Origin: Erigeron canadensis
Taxonomy: Eukaryota; Streptophyta; Magnoliopsida; Asterales; Asteraceae
DNA: 64,000 nt
Assembly (NCBI RefSeq): GCF_010389155.1
Contig: NC_057764.1
Span: 12,648,001-12,712,000 of the forward strand
Direction: 5' to 3'
Shown: piece by piece, positions 31,483 through 41,610 of the stretch
How positions within the stretch are numbered: position 1 is the stretch's first letter
Layout of the letters: each line of letters opens with the position of its first letter
Made by a program: the position numbers and the translations under genes
Notes under the pieces: model-generated
Told to the model about the DNA's origin: nothing
The model's database searches: none
Seen by the model: only the letters and a program-made list of their open reading frames with translations

Positions 31483-32568
31483 TTACCAAGGTGGAAGATT
31501 GTAAATGCATAAAATAACTGGCCAAGTGCTGTGACAGCTGCTCATGTTTCCAAAGGGATTAATTCCATCTGAACTAAGTCCGAATCTTAAATTTCTGATC
31601 TCATCTCCAAATTCGTCAAATGTATCTATATTCCTCCATTGAGGGGAATCAGCCACATGTCTAATTTTTCCATCGTTTTTACGTTCTTCATTATGCCAAC
31701 GCAACAATTTTGCATCTCTAGGGTTCGCAAATAATCGTCTTAATCTTGGTATGATGGGAAAATACCACAAAACTTTAGCTGGAGGAGGATTCTTCTTCAC
31801 ATCATCCCCGACTTTTGTTTTTTTGCGCTCATACCTAGACGCACCACATTTGAGACATTCATGGAGGTCGCTATCCTCATTTCTATATAACATACAATCA
31901 TTTGGACATGCTGGTATTCTTTCAACTTCCATTCCCATTGGATACAACATTTTCTTTGCTTCATATAACGAAACAGGCAACACGTTATCTTCTGGGAGCA
32001 TGTCATGCGCAACTTCTAAAAGTCTTTTGAAGCTTGCATCACTCCAACCATAGTTTCCTTTTAAAGTAAACAAATTCAATACCGCAGAAAGTTTTGAGTA
32101 TTTTTTACAACCATTGTACAAATCTTCTTTTGAGTCGGCAAACACTTGTTGAAATTCATCGTTTTCAGTTGCATCATCATCATATGCATCATCATAATTA
32201 TCATCTACATCATCTCCACCACTTTCATTATCATTAACATTTTTAGTAGCTTTTTCTCTCAATACATTAAACATTTCAGTAAAATTATCATTTTCATTTA
32301 TGTCGTCTACACCACTATCAACCAATAACTCCTCATGATATGACCAACAAGTATACCCTGGCACAAAACCCTTTACTACCAAATGTCTATATATTTCTCT
32401 CGCTTCATCATATTTTACACAGTTTTTGCAATCTGCACAAGGACATGATATTCTAGAATTTCCTTGCAACACTCGATCAGCCTCCGCTACTTCCATAAAA
32501 TCAGCCAAGTTTTTTTGGTATTCATTTGTATGACGACCAATCTCGTACATCCATTCACTCCGTTTCAT
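31483..32568 (-). pseudogene. TE6 transposase N-terminus (transposase-associated domain)
   Basis: The start is ATG 32568 (MKRSEWMYEIGR). The first about 80 residues match the Transpos_assoc module with its Cys/His set (SCPCADCKNC, then YTCWSYHEE). An acidic Asp-rich linker follows, then the first part of TNP2 (CPNDCMLYRNE, LKCGASRYER, WYFPIIPRLRRLF and FGNMSSCHSTWPVIL). A TAA at 31483 interrupts LPPW-CMKRKY, so one codon change separates it from the next TNP2 piece. Confidence 0.85.
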
Positions 32569-33340
32569 CTAGATATATACATAAAAAGACTATTATATAT
32601 GTTAAACTTAATTAACCTATAAAGGATGGCATATGCATGTATCATATACTATATGATAAATTTAATTATTGATATAAAAATAAAATATATATATATATAC
32701 ACATATATTACAATTATATGATACCATGTACAAAAAGTATATAACTAGATGGGGTTAAATGCTTGTATGATATAATAGTATGTATTTAAGGATATGCATA
32801 TAAGTTTAATCTGTTACAATATGATGAAGTTAAAAGAAACCATAATAGATATTACTAAAACATACAGTATGATATATTTAATATCTTGATTCAAACCAAC
32901 TACATCATAATCAATGAAACACAATAATAATTTTAAGCATCCTAATTTTTCCAAATTAATGTTATATATATGCACGATCAATTTCATGTATCATTGTACC
33001 TTTTCATATAATTGCTAGCTAATACCCATGCATAATCAAATTAAAATTAAAACTAACAGAATTACATAAAATAAAGGTGAGAATTAAAGGCGAGAAAGAT
33101 TGACAATCTACGTTAAACATATATATTAAAAAAGCTCAGTAAATAAGAACATGTACATAGTAATTTATTTATTTACATACCTTTTTTCCAAAAGCTGAAA
33201 CTTTATAATGTATTGTTTTAAGAAATTTGATGGTACTATATCTGTAATATTTTTTATGTGTTCAAATACTGGTGATTGAATTGAGAAAGAGAGATAACTA
33301 AATTTTACATCGTATATATCCTTTTAATTTGATGATATAT
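32569..33340 (-). other. TE6 upstream region of the transposase gene
   Basis: Very AT-rich DNA with TA microsatellite runs (about 32683-32700). No gene is seen. By position it holds the transposase promoter on the minus strand. Confidence 0.5.
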
Positions 33341-33359
33341 CCATTCTTCAAACAACTTT

Positions 33360-33704
33360 AGCCGAAACAAAGGTAGGAAAATACTTTAAAAGTGTTTTTT
33401 CCATAACGGGTTTTGATTTCAGAGTATAGAGAAGTGTTTTCTTAAAACGGGTCTCTATTTGATAAGTTTAGGGAAGTGTTATTATCACAAACCGGTCTTT
33501 ATGAAAAGATATCGTTTATTGCATTAAAACCGGTGTCCATTTGAACTTAAAGAGACCTGTTTTTTACTTTAAACTCCTCTTTATACATAGAGACTACTTT
33601 TTTATTCAAAACGGGTCTCCTTAGTTTTTTAAGAAACCAGTTTTATTAAAAAAATTTAAAACACGTTTCTATGAGGGGTGTCTATTTGGATTTTTGTAGT
33701 AGTG
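33360..33704 (-). repeat. TE6 right terminal repeat and subterminal repeats
   Basis: About eight related units of the form AAACGGGTCTCTATTTG (also as AACCGGTCTTTATG and AACCGGTGTCCATTTG) are spaced 30-50 bases apart up to the CACTA end at 33704. Such subterminal repeats bind the TNPA-type protein in known En/Spm elements. Confidence 0.85.
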
Positions 33705-34990
33705 TTTCTTGCCTCCAAAGATGAAACAACTCAAACTTTGATCGATTTCATCACTTCTACTCAAGTAAATCTTCAACTTCCAATTCGTTACATCCGTTTG
33801 GATAACGGAACTGAGTTCAAAAATGTCGTTTTTGATGAATTTTGTAAATCCAAAGGCATTACTCACCAATTCTCTGCGGTTCGTACCCCACAACAAAATG
33901 GTGTCGTTGAAAGAAGAAATCGAACGCTTGTGGAAGCTGCAAGAACCATGCTAGCTTATTCTAAGTTACCTTCCAACATGTGGGCTGAAGCTGTTGACAC
34001 TGCTTGTCACACTCAGAATCGGTCCATTGTTAATCAGCGTTTTGAGAAGACTCCTTATGAGGTTGTTAACAAACGGAAACCCAACATCAACTATTTTCAT
34101 ATTTTTGGGTGTGTTTGTTATACTCTGAATGATAGGGAAAATCTTGGAAAATTCGAGAAGAAAGGTGATGAAGGTTACTTTGTTGGTTATTCCAAGACAT
34201 CGATTGCCTACCGAATCTACAATCGCCAAACAAATACGATTCAAGAAACAATGAATGTTTGGTTTGATGAGATGTCGGGCATGATTTTCGAGCAAGAAAG
34301 TTTGCTACCAACAAATAATGGTTCAAGTGATTCAAGTACTTCATCAGGGACTTCTACTTTAGCATCCAAATTCAAGAAGTTTCCAGCTCCAACGAGTGAT
34401 GAGTTAGACATTCTTTTTGAAGAATTCTACAATTCAAAACCGATTCATGATAAGGAACCTCAAGTCATCATTGAACCAATTCCGAACAATGATCAAGTTC
34501 CTGACAACCTTCGTGAATCATCATCAAGTTCATCTGAGCAAAATGCTACTTCTTCAAGTAGTAGTTCTTCATCCTCTTCTAATGATTCTTCTTCTCAATC
34601 CTCTCCTGATAATTCTTCTCCAGTGAATGTTCAAGAACAACCTACCCAATTTACCCAGACTACCAATCCGATAGACACTCCAAATGTATATGTGCCTCTT
34701 GATTTCGATCATCCATCTTACGAGGAAGCTGTTCTACCAAGCTATGATTCCATCTCTCAACAAAACTCTGGTTTTAATGATGATGATGTTGATGTCAATC
34801 AACAAGATCCTCTTCCTCATGATCGCAAATGGTCATGTATGCGAAAAGATCATCCTACAGATCAAATTATTGGAGATCCACAAGCCGGAGTAACTACTCG
34901 TACTTCAGTAAATGAGTGTCTGGTTGCACTTTCTCTTAGCAACATTGAACCCAAAACTGTTCTGAAGCTCTTCGAGATCCAGAATGGGTT
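33705..34990 (+). pseudogene. pol: TE5 integrase (C-terminal two thirds) and linker
   Basis: Reading starts at FLASKDETTQTLIDFITS, immediately after the CACTA end, so the zinc domain and first catalytic D are absent. The second D (RLDNGTEF) and E (QQNGVVERRNR) are intact. The C-terminal block YFHIFGCVCYTLNDRENLGKF, a Ser-rich linker and RKWSCMRKDHPTDQIIGD follow. A one-base frameshift near 34960 separates this from RT. Confidence 0.9.
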
Positions 34991-36026
34991 AAAGCTATGC
35001 AAGACGAACTCACTCAGTTTGAAAGACTGAAAGTATGGAGATTAGTTCCAAATCCAAGGAAAAATGAACCTATTGGCACAAAGTGGATTTTCAAGAACAA
35101 GAAGGATGAGAATGGAGTGGTAGTAAGGAACAAGGCTGAATTAGTTGCAAAGGGTTATTACCCTTTGCAACTAACCTGGTGTTGATTTCGACGAAACTTT
35201 TGCTCCAGTTGCAAGAATGGAAGCCATTCGGATCTTCTTAGCTTATGCTGCATTCAGAAACTTCACTGTGTTTCAAATGGATGTGAAGACAGCTTTCTTG
35301 AATGGTGATCTCAAAGAAGAAGTTTACGTTGAACAACCAGAAGGTTTTGTTGATCCCAAAAGACCAAACCATGTCTACAGGTTAGACAAGGCTCTCTATG
35401 GTCTTAAGCAAGCACCCCGAGCATGGTATGATTCCTTATCTACTTTCTTAATTCGAGGTGGCTTTACCAAAGGTACTATTGATCCTACCCTGTTTATTCG
35501 CAAACAAGGTAAACATGTGCTTCTTGTGCAAATATATGTTGATGACATTATTTTTGGGTCAACCAGTCAAATGTTTTGTCGAAACTTTTCATCTCTAATG
35601 GTAAATCATTTTGAAATGAGCATGATTGGGGAAATGAACTACTTTTTGGGTCTTCAAATCAAACAACTACCAAATGGTATTTTCATATCACAAGGTAAGT
35701 ATATTCATGACATGTTGAAAAAGTTTGATATGACAACTTGTTCTTCAATTTCAACTCCAATGGCTGGTCTGAAATATGATCATATTCCCATTTATTGTGA
35801 CTCTCAAAGTGCCATTGCTATTGCAGTCAACTTAGTAAATCACTCTCGATCAAAGCATATTGATGTGAGATATCATTTTCTCAAAGATCATATTGAGAAA
35901 GGTGACATTGAGCTGTACTTTGTGGGAACTGACTATCAGCTTGCAGATTTGTTCACTAAACCACTAGATGAGAAAAGGTTTAACTTTCTTATCTTTAAGC
36001 TTGACATGTTAAATCTTGAACCTTAA
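34940..36026 (+). pseudogene. pol: TE5 reverse transcriptase with shortened RNase H
   Basis: RT reads DELTQFERLKVWRLV and [13 protein letters not shown], is broken by a fold-back insertion at 35141-35174, and resumes with [29 protein letters not shown] and an intact YVDDIIFG (about 35535). After KKFDM and STPMAG it jumps straight to [16 protein letters not shown], so the middle of RNase H, including the AYSDAD block, is deleted. The end ([30 protein letters not shown]) is normal, with a stop at 36024. Confidence 0.9.
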
Positions 36027-36300
36027 CTTATTTTGTTCTTGATACATTCTTGAAAAACAAAATTTAAAATTTGAAAAGACAAAAATCAAATACAAAAATA
36101 TAAAATTTTGAAAAATAACAAAAATATTTTCTTTATTTTTTTCTTTCTTCTTTTTTATCAAAATGGCTTGCATATATTCTGTATGCAACCCGTTCTTCAT
36201 TGAGCTATTTATTTTAAAATGACTTATGCATACTTTGTGCATAATCTGTTCTTATTTGAAATTATTTATATTTCAAAGTTGGTATAAAATGTGTTGTTAT

Positions 36301-36675
36301 ACATATAGATTGATATAAGATAATGCGGAATTGAACGCCTTTGTGTACTTCCAAATGGTCTTATATGAATATGGATGTGTAATGGCAATTTTTCATTTTT
36401 TAAAATTGCAAACAATTCTCTTTAAGAGTCTTGATTTTGTTGCAAACAACTTCAAATTTTTCAAATGAATTTCATGTTTCAAAAAACTCTCAATTGTTGA
36501 TATGAGAAGCAAAGGATTGAACGCCTTTGTGTACTCCCTAGTTGTCTCATCTTGAACAATTGATTGAGTTAAATTTGTGCTTAAATGTGTTATTTGCATC
36601 CAACTTGTTGATGTAAGATGCGAAGGATTGAACGCCTTTGTGTACTCCCTAGTAATCTTACTATGAACATTGTTG
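36301..36675 (+). repeat. Three conserved GAACGCCTT hairpins (TE5)
   Basis: Copy 3 has ATATAAGA 36313-36320 pairing with TCTTATAT 36359-36366, plus CATAT 36302-36306 with ATATG 36369-36373. Copy 4 has CAATTGTT 36491-36498 with AACAATTG 36555-36562 and ATGAGA 36502-36507 with TCTCAT 36545-36550. Copy 5 has GTAAGAT 36613-36619 with ATCTTAC 36655-36661 and TGTT 36606-36609 with AACA 36666-36669. All three cores read ATTGAACGCCTTTGTGTACT. Copies 4 and 5 also show an inner AAGG/CCTT helix. Confidence 0.8.
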
Positions 36676-37700
36676 TTGACGCAAAACTTTGTGTTTCTTA
36701 AAATCTTGTTCACTTTTAGACTCTCAAATTTTTTTCCATGTATATATCACAACAAAGATTTTACTCTAGTTGACTTCACAAAAACCAATTTTTGCTCTAC
36801 CTTTCTATGAAAAACATTTTTGATCTACCTTTGCATAGATTAAGGGGGAGTTTTGTGATTTCAAAATTTTCAAAAAACTTCAAATGTGTTTTCAAATCAT
36901 TTTCATACACACATTTGATGATTTTCAAATGATTCTCATCAATTCAAGTTCGGTGTTTAGTTTGCACTTGAGAGATTCATTCACTCCATGAACTTCATCA
37001 TCACCGATAAGTTCTAACCCCGGAGTATTCAATTCTTTCTTTAGATTGTAAGGGTATTTTGAGTGATGATGGTTTCGTGCAAATAGGATGGAGGGAGTAA
37101 AGTTGAAAAGTGAGAGGTTATGGTGATATGTTGTGAGAAAAGGGTTAAAAGAAATGATACCCTTCCCTAAAACTCTCAAATCGCCGGGTACAACACATTT
37201 CTATCGGATGTCATTTGTTGATATGTTGATAAAGACTTCATGGACCCAATGAAGCGATGCACATCTTTACCTAACCACTCAAGTGTTTCTTAACAAATGC
37301 TTGTTTTATTTCTCACGGAGATTTTTCACATCTCTATTAACTCTTCATTTGGAAGATGTTGATATTGAAAAAGGGAGACATTCTGCTCCAGTCCCCGACT
37401 TCATTTGATCACGTTGTGTCTAGAGCTATCTTGCTTGATCATTATTTTGATCCTTATTCATTTTTCTTAAGACACATTTGAGTCATATCTTTGTGATATT
37501 ATTGCATATCTATGTGATATAGCCGGAACATTTGTAGTGATATCTTAATAGGTATTCCACAATGATCAAATGGAAATCCTACCAATGCTAACATATTTTC
37601 CAACATTGAACGTAGGTCTCATAATTACATTTATGTGATTATTGAGTGAACGAGAAGTCTATTAGTGACCTCGGATGTTTCCTAACAAGTCTTTAAGGAT

Positions 37701-37752
37701 AATAGATTGTGGTTATCGAACGCCTTAGGTGACACTGACCATGATTTCTATT
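37701..37752 (+). other. Diverged GAACGCCTT hairpin, copy 6 (TE5)
   Basis: AATAGA 37701-37706 pairs with TCTATT 37747-37752, and TTGTGGT 37707-37713 with ACCATGA 37738-37744 (two wobble pairs). The loop holds CGAACGCCTTAGGTGACACT, matching the core at GAACGCCTT and ending in a similar ACT. Confidence 0.6.
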
Positions 37753-38978
37753 CTTTGAAGCAATCTCGTAGTTGAAAAGCTACCAGACCGAACTATGTTA
37801 GAAAATTGCTCTGTGCATAATTCAATGATAAATAGGAAATCCAAAAAATGTCACACATTTCTTTCGGTCATTTCATTAATCATTTTGATTTTTGAACATG
37901 TTAACGGATCATCCTTATCCGGTTTTTCCATTTCTCATCTCACAAACACAAAAACCACCAATATCATACTATAACATTTGTTTCAACAATTTCAACCTTA
38001 CATTTTAGTTACCCTGGTTAGGACTATTAAATTGGGTTGATGTGTTGCTGTTTGATACTTCTTCATGCAAATCTAGTTTTAACTTGTGATATTTCTTTTC
38101 GTATTCGATCAATCAATGTTTGCATAATGACATTGGTTTCCAACTTTGTCATTATGAGGGGGAGAAAAAGATTATGATTGATCGAGAAAGAAAACCTTTG
38201 AGCTTGATTTGTGCAAACATGGAGTTAGTAAGAAGGTTGTAGTGAGTGTATGGAGGTTACAGATAAAAGATAAGAGAGAATATTTAGTGTATGGGATTGA
38301 TGGGAAAACTTGAGTTGTTCATTTTCAGAATTGAGTTCTTGACTTGGAAAAAGGGATAATTACAAAGATAAGGATATGATAATTCAAAGATGCTCCAAAA
38401 TGCTTACACTCATGAATTGAGAGGAAGCATGATTAATTCAAGTTTTGTTCAAAAGTTTACTCTCCAAAGTGTTTAAGTCAAAATGACAAAGATCAAAGCT
38501 ACAAAAGTTGAAAGATTGATTGGAAGATTCAAGACAAAGAAGTAAAACTTCGAAAGAGTCTTCATCAACACATTTCATTCAAGATCTTCAATCAAGAAGC
38601 TTCAATGCATATATCAAGGGGGAGAGTTTAAGTTTTTGATACTTCATTCCAAGGAAACAAATTTTCATTCAAGAATCGAAGATTGAAGAACCAAATTTAT
38701 ACCTTCCACACTTCAAAATACAACTCTGATTCATGGTTCAACAATTTTCAAAGATTCTAGACTCATTCATTTTATTCTCTATTCAAAAAGAACATTGAGA
38801 ATTTCATCATGTTTTAACTACAAAAAGTCCAAGACCAAGATTGATTCAAGTTCTCCAGAGACAATGAGAAAGCTTTGAAGACTTGTTTCATCACACCAAT
38901 TGTCTTCACCATCGGGCTCATCAACTTAATTCCTACAAGACAAAATAACACGTACTTCATTCATTACAATATATCACT

Positions 38979-38989
38979 AAGGGGGAGAA
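38979..38989 (+). other. Polypurine tract of TE5
   Basis: AAGGGGGAGAA immediately precedes the TG of the 3' LTR. Confidence 0.85.
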
Positions 38990-39301
38990 TGTTAGAAATC
39001 CAAAAATAGTGATAAATTGTAATTTAAGTTAGTGGACGTTGTTGTTGTTAAGACATCGTGAAATGATTTCTAAGGTTGAGGGACTAGGAGTGTCAATTAG
39101 CTTAATTGTAGATTTAGACTATAAATACCCTTAACTCCTAAGAAATCATAAGCTTTTGATCCATTTTTACACATACAACATATACAGATCGTCTCTTTCT
39201 CTCTCTCTCTAGAAAATCACACACACTAGACACACCAAGAACACACACACTTGAACCGCCATTGTTGAGATCAAATCAATAGCAGAAATTGTGTTGTTAC
39301 A
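38990..39301 (+). repeat. 3' LTR of TE5
   Basis: 312 bases, TGTTAGAAATCC to GTTGTTACA, with a TATA box at 39120-39127 and a CT-rich then CACA-rich stretch. Followed by the target duplication AAAAG. This is the complete version with which the rearranged 5' LTR can be compared. Confidence 0.93.
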
Positions 39302-39480
39302 AAAAGAGATTGGGATATGATCCACAAGCTCATATGAGAGCTAGAGCAGAGATTATGGATTATGATAATTATTATGATCCAGGATCACTTAGGGATCAAA
39401 TGAAAGAACAGTCAGGGTTAACTCATACATCTTCAGAGTCAGAGTCAGATTCGGATTCAGATTCAGATTATGAACCTTAG
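39302..39480 (+). pseudogene. TE4 extra ORF, continuation after TE5
   Basis: Past the AAAAG duplication the frame that was open before TE5 continues, reading GYDPQAHMRARAEIMDYDN, then a Ser/Asp/Glu-rich tail and a stop at 39478. This confirms that TE5 inserted into an ORF. The sequence between 39481 and 39740 is AT-rich and ends in GAATTGCAG, an acceptor-like site at about 39744, so an intron may join this piece to the next. Confidence 0.65.
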
Positions 39481-39744
39481 TGCTAATGATTCTTGATTTT
39501 GTTTTTGCAATATTTATAAGATAAATATGAATGTATGTGTTACATTATATTTATGAAATAATATTATAGTTGTAAGTTAAAATAGATAAAGATTATAAGA
39601 TAAATATTAATGTAACTGTTGCATTATATTTATGATATAGTATTATTTATTTTAATTTCTTTTATGTATTTATACTATTTTAATATGTCTTGACTTATAA
39701 TTCATGTTCTTTATCTTTGTATATGTAAATTGTTTGAATTGCAG

Positions 39745-40890
39745 ATAAGCTTCAAAGAATAGGTGCATTGGACGATCTTGATGCTGAAGAAGATCTAGAA
39801 AGTATCGATGATGAAGATTTGGAAGAAGGAGAGTTCATTACTTCGGAAGCTGATAGACAAAGGTTGCTTGAGACACCTTATGACTTTGATCGTGTCTTTA
39901 ATGAAGATGAAGTCATTCAAGTTGAACCAATAGCTGAAGTAGAACATCTCAATCTTAATCCAATCAGAGATAGTCCAGATGAACCTAAGAATGCTGCAAG
40001 GTTGAGATTTGCTGTATATGCAAACATAGTCGATGAAGGACATCACAATATTTTTGATCTATACTGGACTATAGATGCTACACGAGAGGTTGACCTTGGA
40101 AGATTTAATATACCTCCGGTGCAGCAAGATCATGAGTTTATTGTTAATAGACTAGTTCCAGGTTATAGAGGACATACTGGTTTGATGATACGTGATACGT
40201 ATAAACCATCGATGTTTTGGGAATATGTCTCAGACAAAGATGCACCCAAATACTTCTCAGTGATACAAAGTTGGTTCTATGATCACAGAATCAAATTGTT
40301 TATTATCAAGAGAAAGGAGGGTTGCCAGTACATGTCAATAAGTCAACGACACTTCCACTCTCAGTGATTCTGACATGATAAATTTGGGAAGACACTGGGT
40401 CGTTAATCTTCAGAGGAATGGACTTGCAGATTTCTATTGGAATAGATTCAGAGATGAAAGAATTAAGTATTTCAGTGATAGAGGTCTGAAGCCAGAAGAA
40501 AGGTTGATAAAGCCAACACCTTTGAAGAAGATTAAGAATCCAGATGGCACATTTCGGTTTGTCCAGAGAAGGATTAAATGTGTTAAGAAGGTTCCCGCTA
40601 TCAGATGGGATCAAGATATGCTGACAGAGATGACATTTTGGCAAATAGATATCAAACCAGGAGAAGCACAGATGTTTGTTGATGATTCAAAGAAACAAAT
40701 GTTGCTACGCATGTATGATCCAATGCAGGTTGTCAACTTGTCAAGAGGTGATCAAAGAACACTTTTGAATACACCTTGCTTAGCTGTGGACTTTTGGAGA
40801 GTAGAGGAAAGGCGCTATCGCAACATTCTCGCTCATTGTTTACAAGAGAGAATTCATGCGAATAGCATAAGACTGTTGTTTAAAGAATAG
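39745..40890 (+). pseudogene. TE4 extra ORF, C-terminal part (function unknown)
   Basis: Starts after an acceptor-like GCAG. The first frame (to about 40320) is acidic (DAEEDLESIDDEDLEEGEF) and then ordered-looking (FDLYWTIDATREVDLGRF, PVQQDHEFIVNRLVPGY). A one-base frameshift near 40320 moves to a second frame with LGRHWVVNLQRNGLADFYW, VKKVPAIRWDQDML and FWRVEERRYRNILAHCLQER, ending at TAG 40888. No known domain is recognised. It ends 50 bases before the PPT, so it is the last gene of TE4. Confidence 0.6.
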
Positions 40891-40937
40891 CTTTGAAGTT
40901 CAAGTTCGAAGACTTTAAAGAGATCTAGTTGCAATCG

Positions 40938-40950
40938 TCAAGGGGGAGTC
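40938..40950 (+). other. Polypurine tract of TE4
   Basis: TCAAGGGGGAGTC directly precedes the TGTAGATG that opens the LTR. Confidence 0.8.
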
Positions 40951-41610
40951 TGTAGATGCAGATTCGTTGTGACAATCGCAACATAGATTTGATTATCGTT
41001 TATGTTTTTAGGAACTTGTGTGTAATCATTTAAATAAGAACTTGTGTTGATATTTAATGATTACGTTTGAACTTCAATATTATATATGTTTATGTTTTGT
41101 ATTGTATTTGTGTGTTATATATTGTTTTGCAGGTACAAAAACATAGAATCAAGGTTTATAAGTGTCGTAGAACACTTGAACGGTGATTGGATGTTATGTA
41201 CGAGTCAAACAAAGTCAAACAAAGAACAAAGGGTCGTCCGTCGTGCTGACGTCATCAGCATGTAGGAACAACCTCGTGTTGATGTCAGCACGAGGAAGAT
41301 TGGTTGTTTATTGTTTCGGGCCTAATACGTAATTAAGGCCTAAGCCCACACGATCCAATACGTAATTAGTATAAATACAAGACCTAATCTACGAAATTAG
41401 GTAAATGATTGACGAGTTCTTGAGAGATATTCACGAATTTACGAGCTAAGGTTATTTGTTCTTTCGTGTGTTCTTCTACACGAACCACAAGCCTTGTGCA
41501 TCTCCTTGGGTTGGTTAATTGCTTATTAAGCAACAAAAGGCAATAACGATCTAGTTATCTCAAGAGGATTCCGCACTCTTGACATAACAAATCACATCTT
41601 ATTACGATCC
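40951..41610 (+). repeat. 3' LTR of TE4
   Basis: Opens TGTAGATGCAG at 40951. It contains TGCTGACGTCATCAGCA (41244-41260) and a second hairpin with CCTCGTGTTGA 41272-41282 pairing with TCAGCACGAGG 41285-41295. A TATA box lies at 41370-41377, with GGGCC/GGCCT/GCCCA boxes before it. The end is uncertain. CATAACA at about 41588 ends in CA as expected, but recognisable TE3 sequence may begin only at 41611. Confidence 0.75.

Larger units (their letters stand above)
26753..33704 (-). mobile_element. TE6: CACTA (En/Spm) DNA transposon, left end not resolved
   Basis: The right end is clear. The plus strand ends in GTAGTAGTG at 33704, which reads CACTACTACAAAAATCC on the minus strand, the typical CACTA terminal repeat. 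Subterminal repeats and a minus-strand transposase cassette sit inward of it. TE5 integrase begins at the next base. I cannot find a matching CACTA end or a 3-bp duplication on the left, so the start given (just after TE5 gag) is only the limit of recognisable TE5 sequence. Confidence 0.75.
36027..38978 (+). other. TE5 long 3' non-coding region
   Basis: No gene is seen in 2.95 kb. It carries three tandem conserved hairpins (36301-36675), a diverged fourth (37701-37752) and three internal PPT-like tracts (36841-36850, 38156-38170, 38616-38626) ahead of the terminal one. In TE3 the matching position is followed by an extra ORF. Here none is recognisable. Confidence 0.65.
22815..39301 (+). mobile_element. 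TE5: Copia retrotransposon inserted in the TE4 extra ORF
   Basis: LTRs at 22815-23031 and 38990-39301 are flanked by a perfect 5-bp duplication, AAAAG at 22810-22814 and at 39302-39306. The PBS follows the left LTR and a PPT precedes the right one. It holds a leader, gag and pol, but about 7 kb of CACTA-related DNA (TE6) replaces the protease and the first half of integrase. Its 3' non-coding region is unusually long (about 2.9 kb) and has no extra ORF that I can see. Confidence 0.95.
17045..41610 (+). mobile_element. TE4: 5'-truncated Copia remnant with its own extra ORF and 3' LTR
   Basis: From left to right it holds an RNase H fragment, 2.7 kb of non-coding DNA, an extra ORF split by TE5, a PPT and a 3' LTR. 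No 5' LTR, gag, protease, integrase or RT is present, so the left end is a deletion joint. ATGCAA occurs at both outer edges (17038-17043 and 41611-41616). This could be a trace of the original target duplication, or chance. The exact right end is uncertain by about 22 bases. Confidence 0.7.

Noticed and set aside
32146..32328. Ile-rich plus-strand frame that looks like a membrane peptide
   Set aside because: It is the antisense of the Asp-rich acidic linker of the CACTA transposase. GAT repeats read as ATC in reverse.
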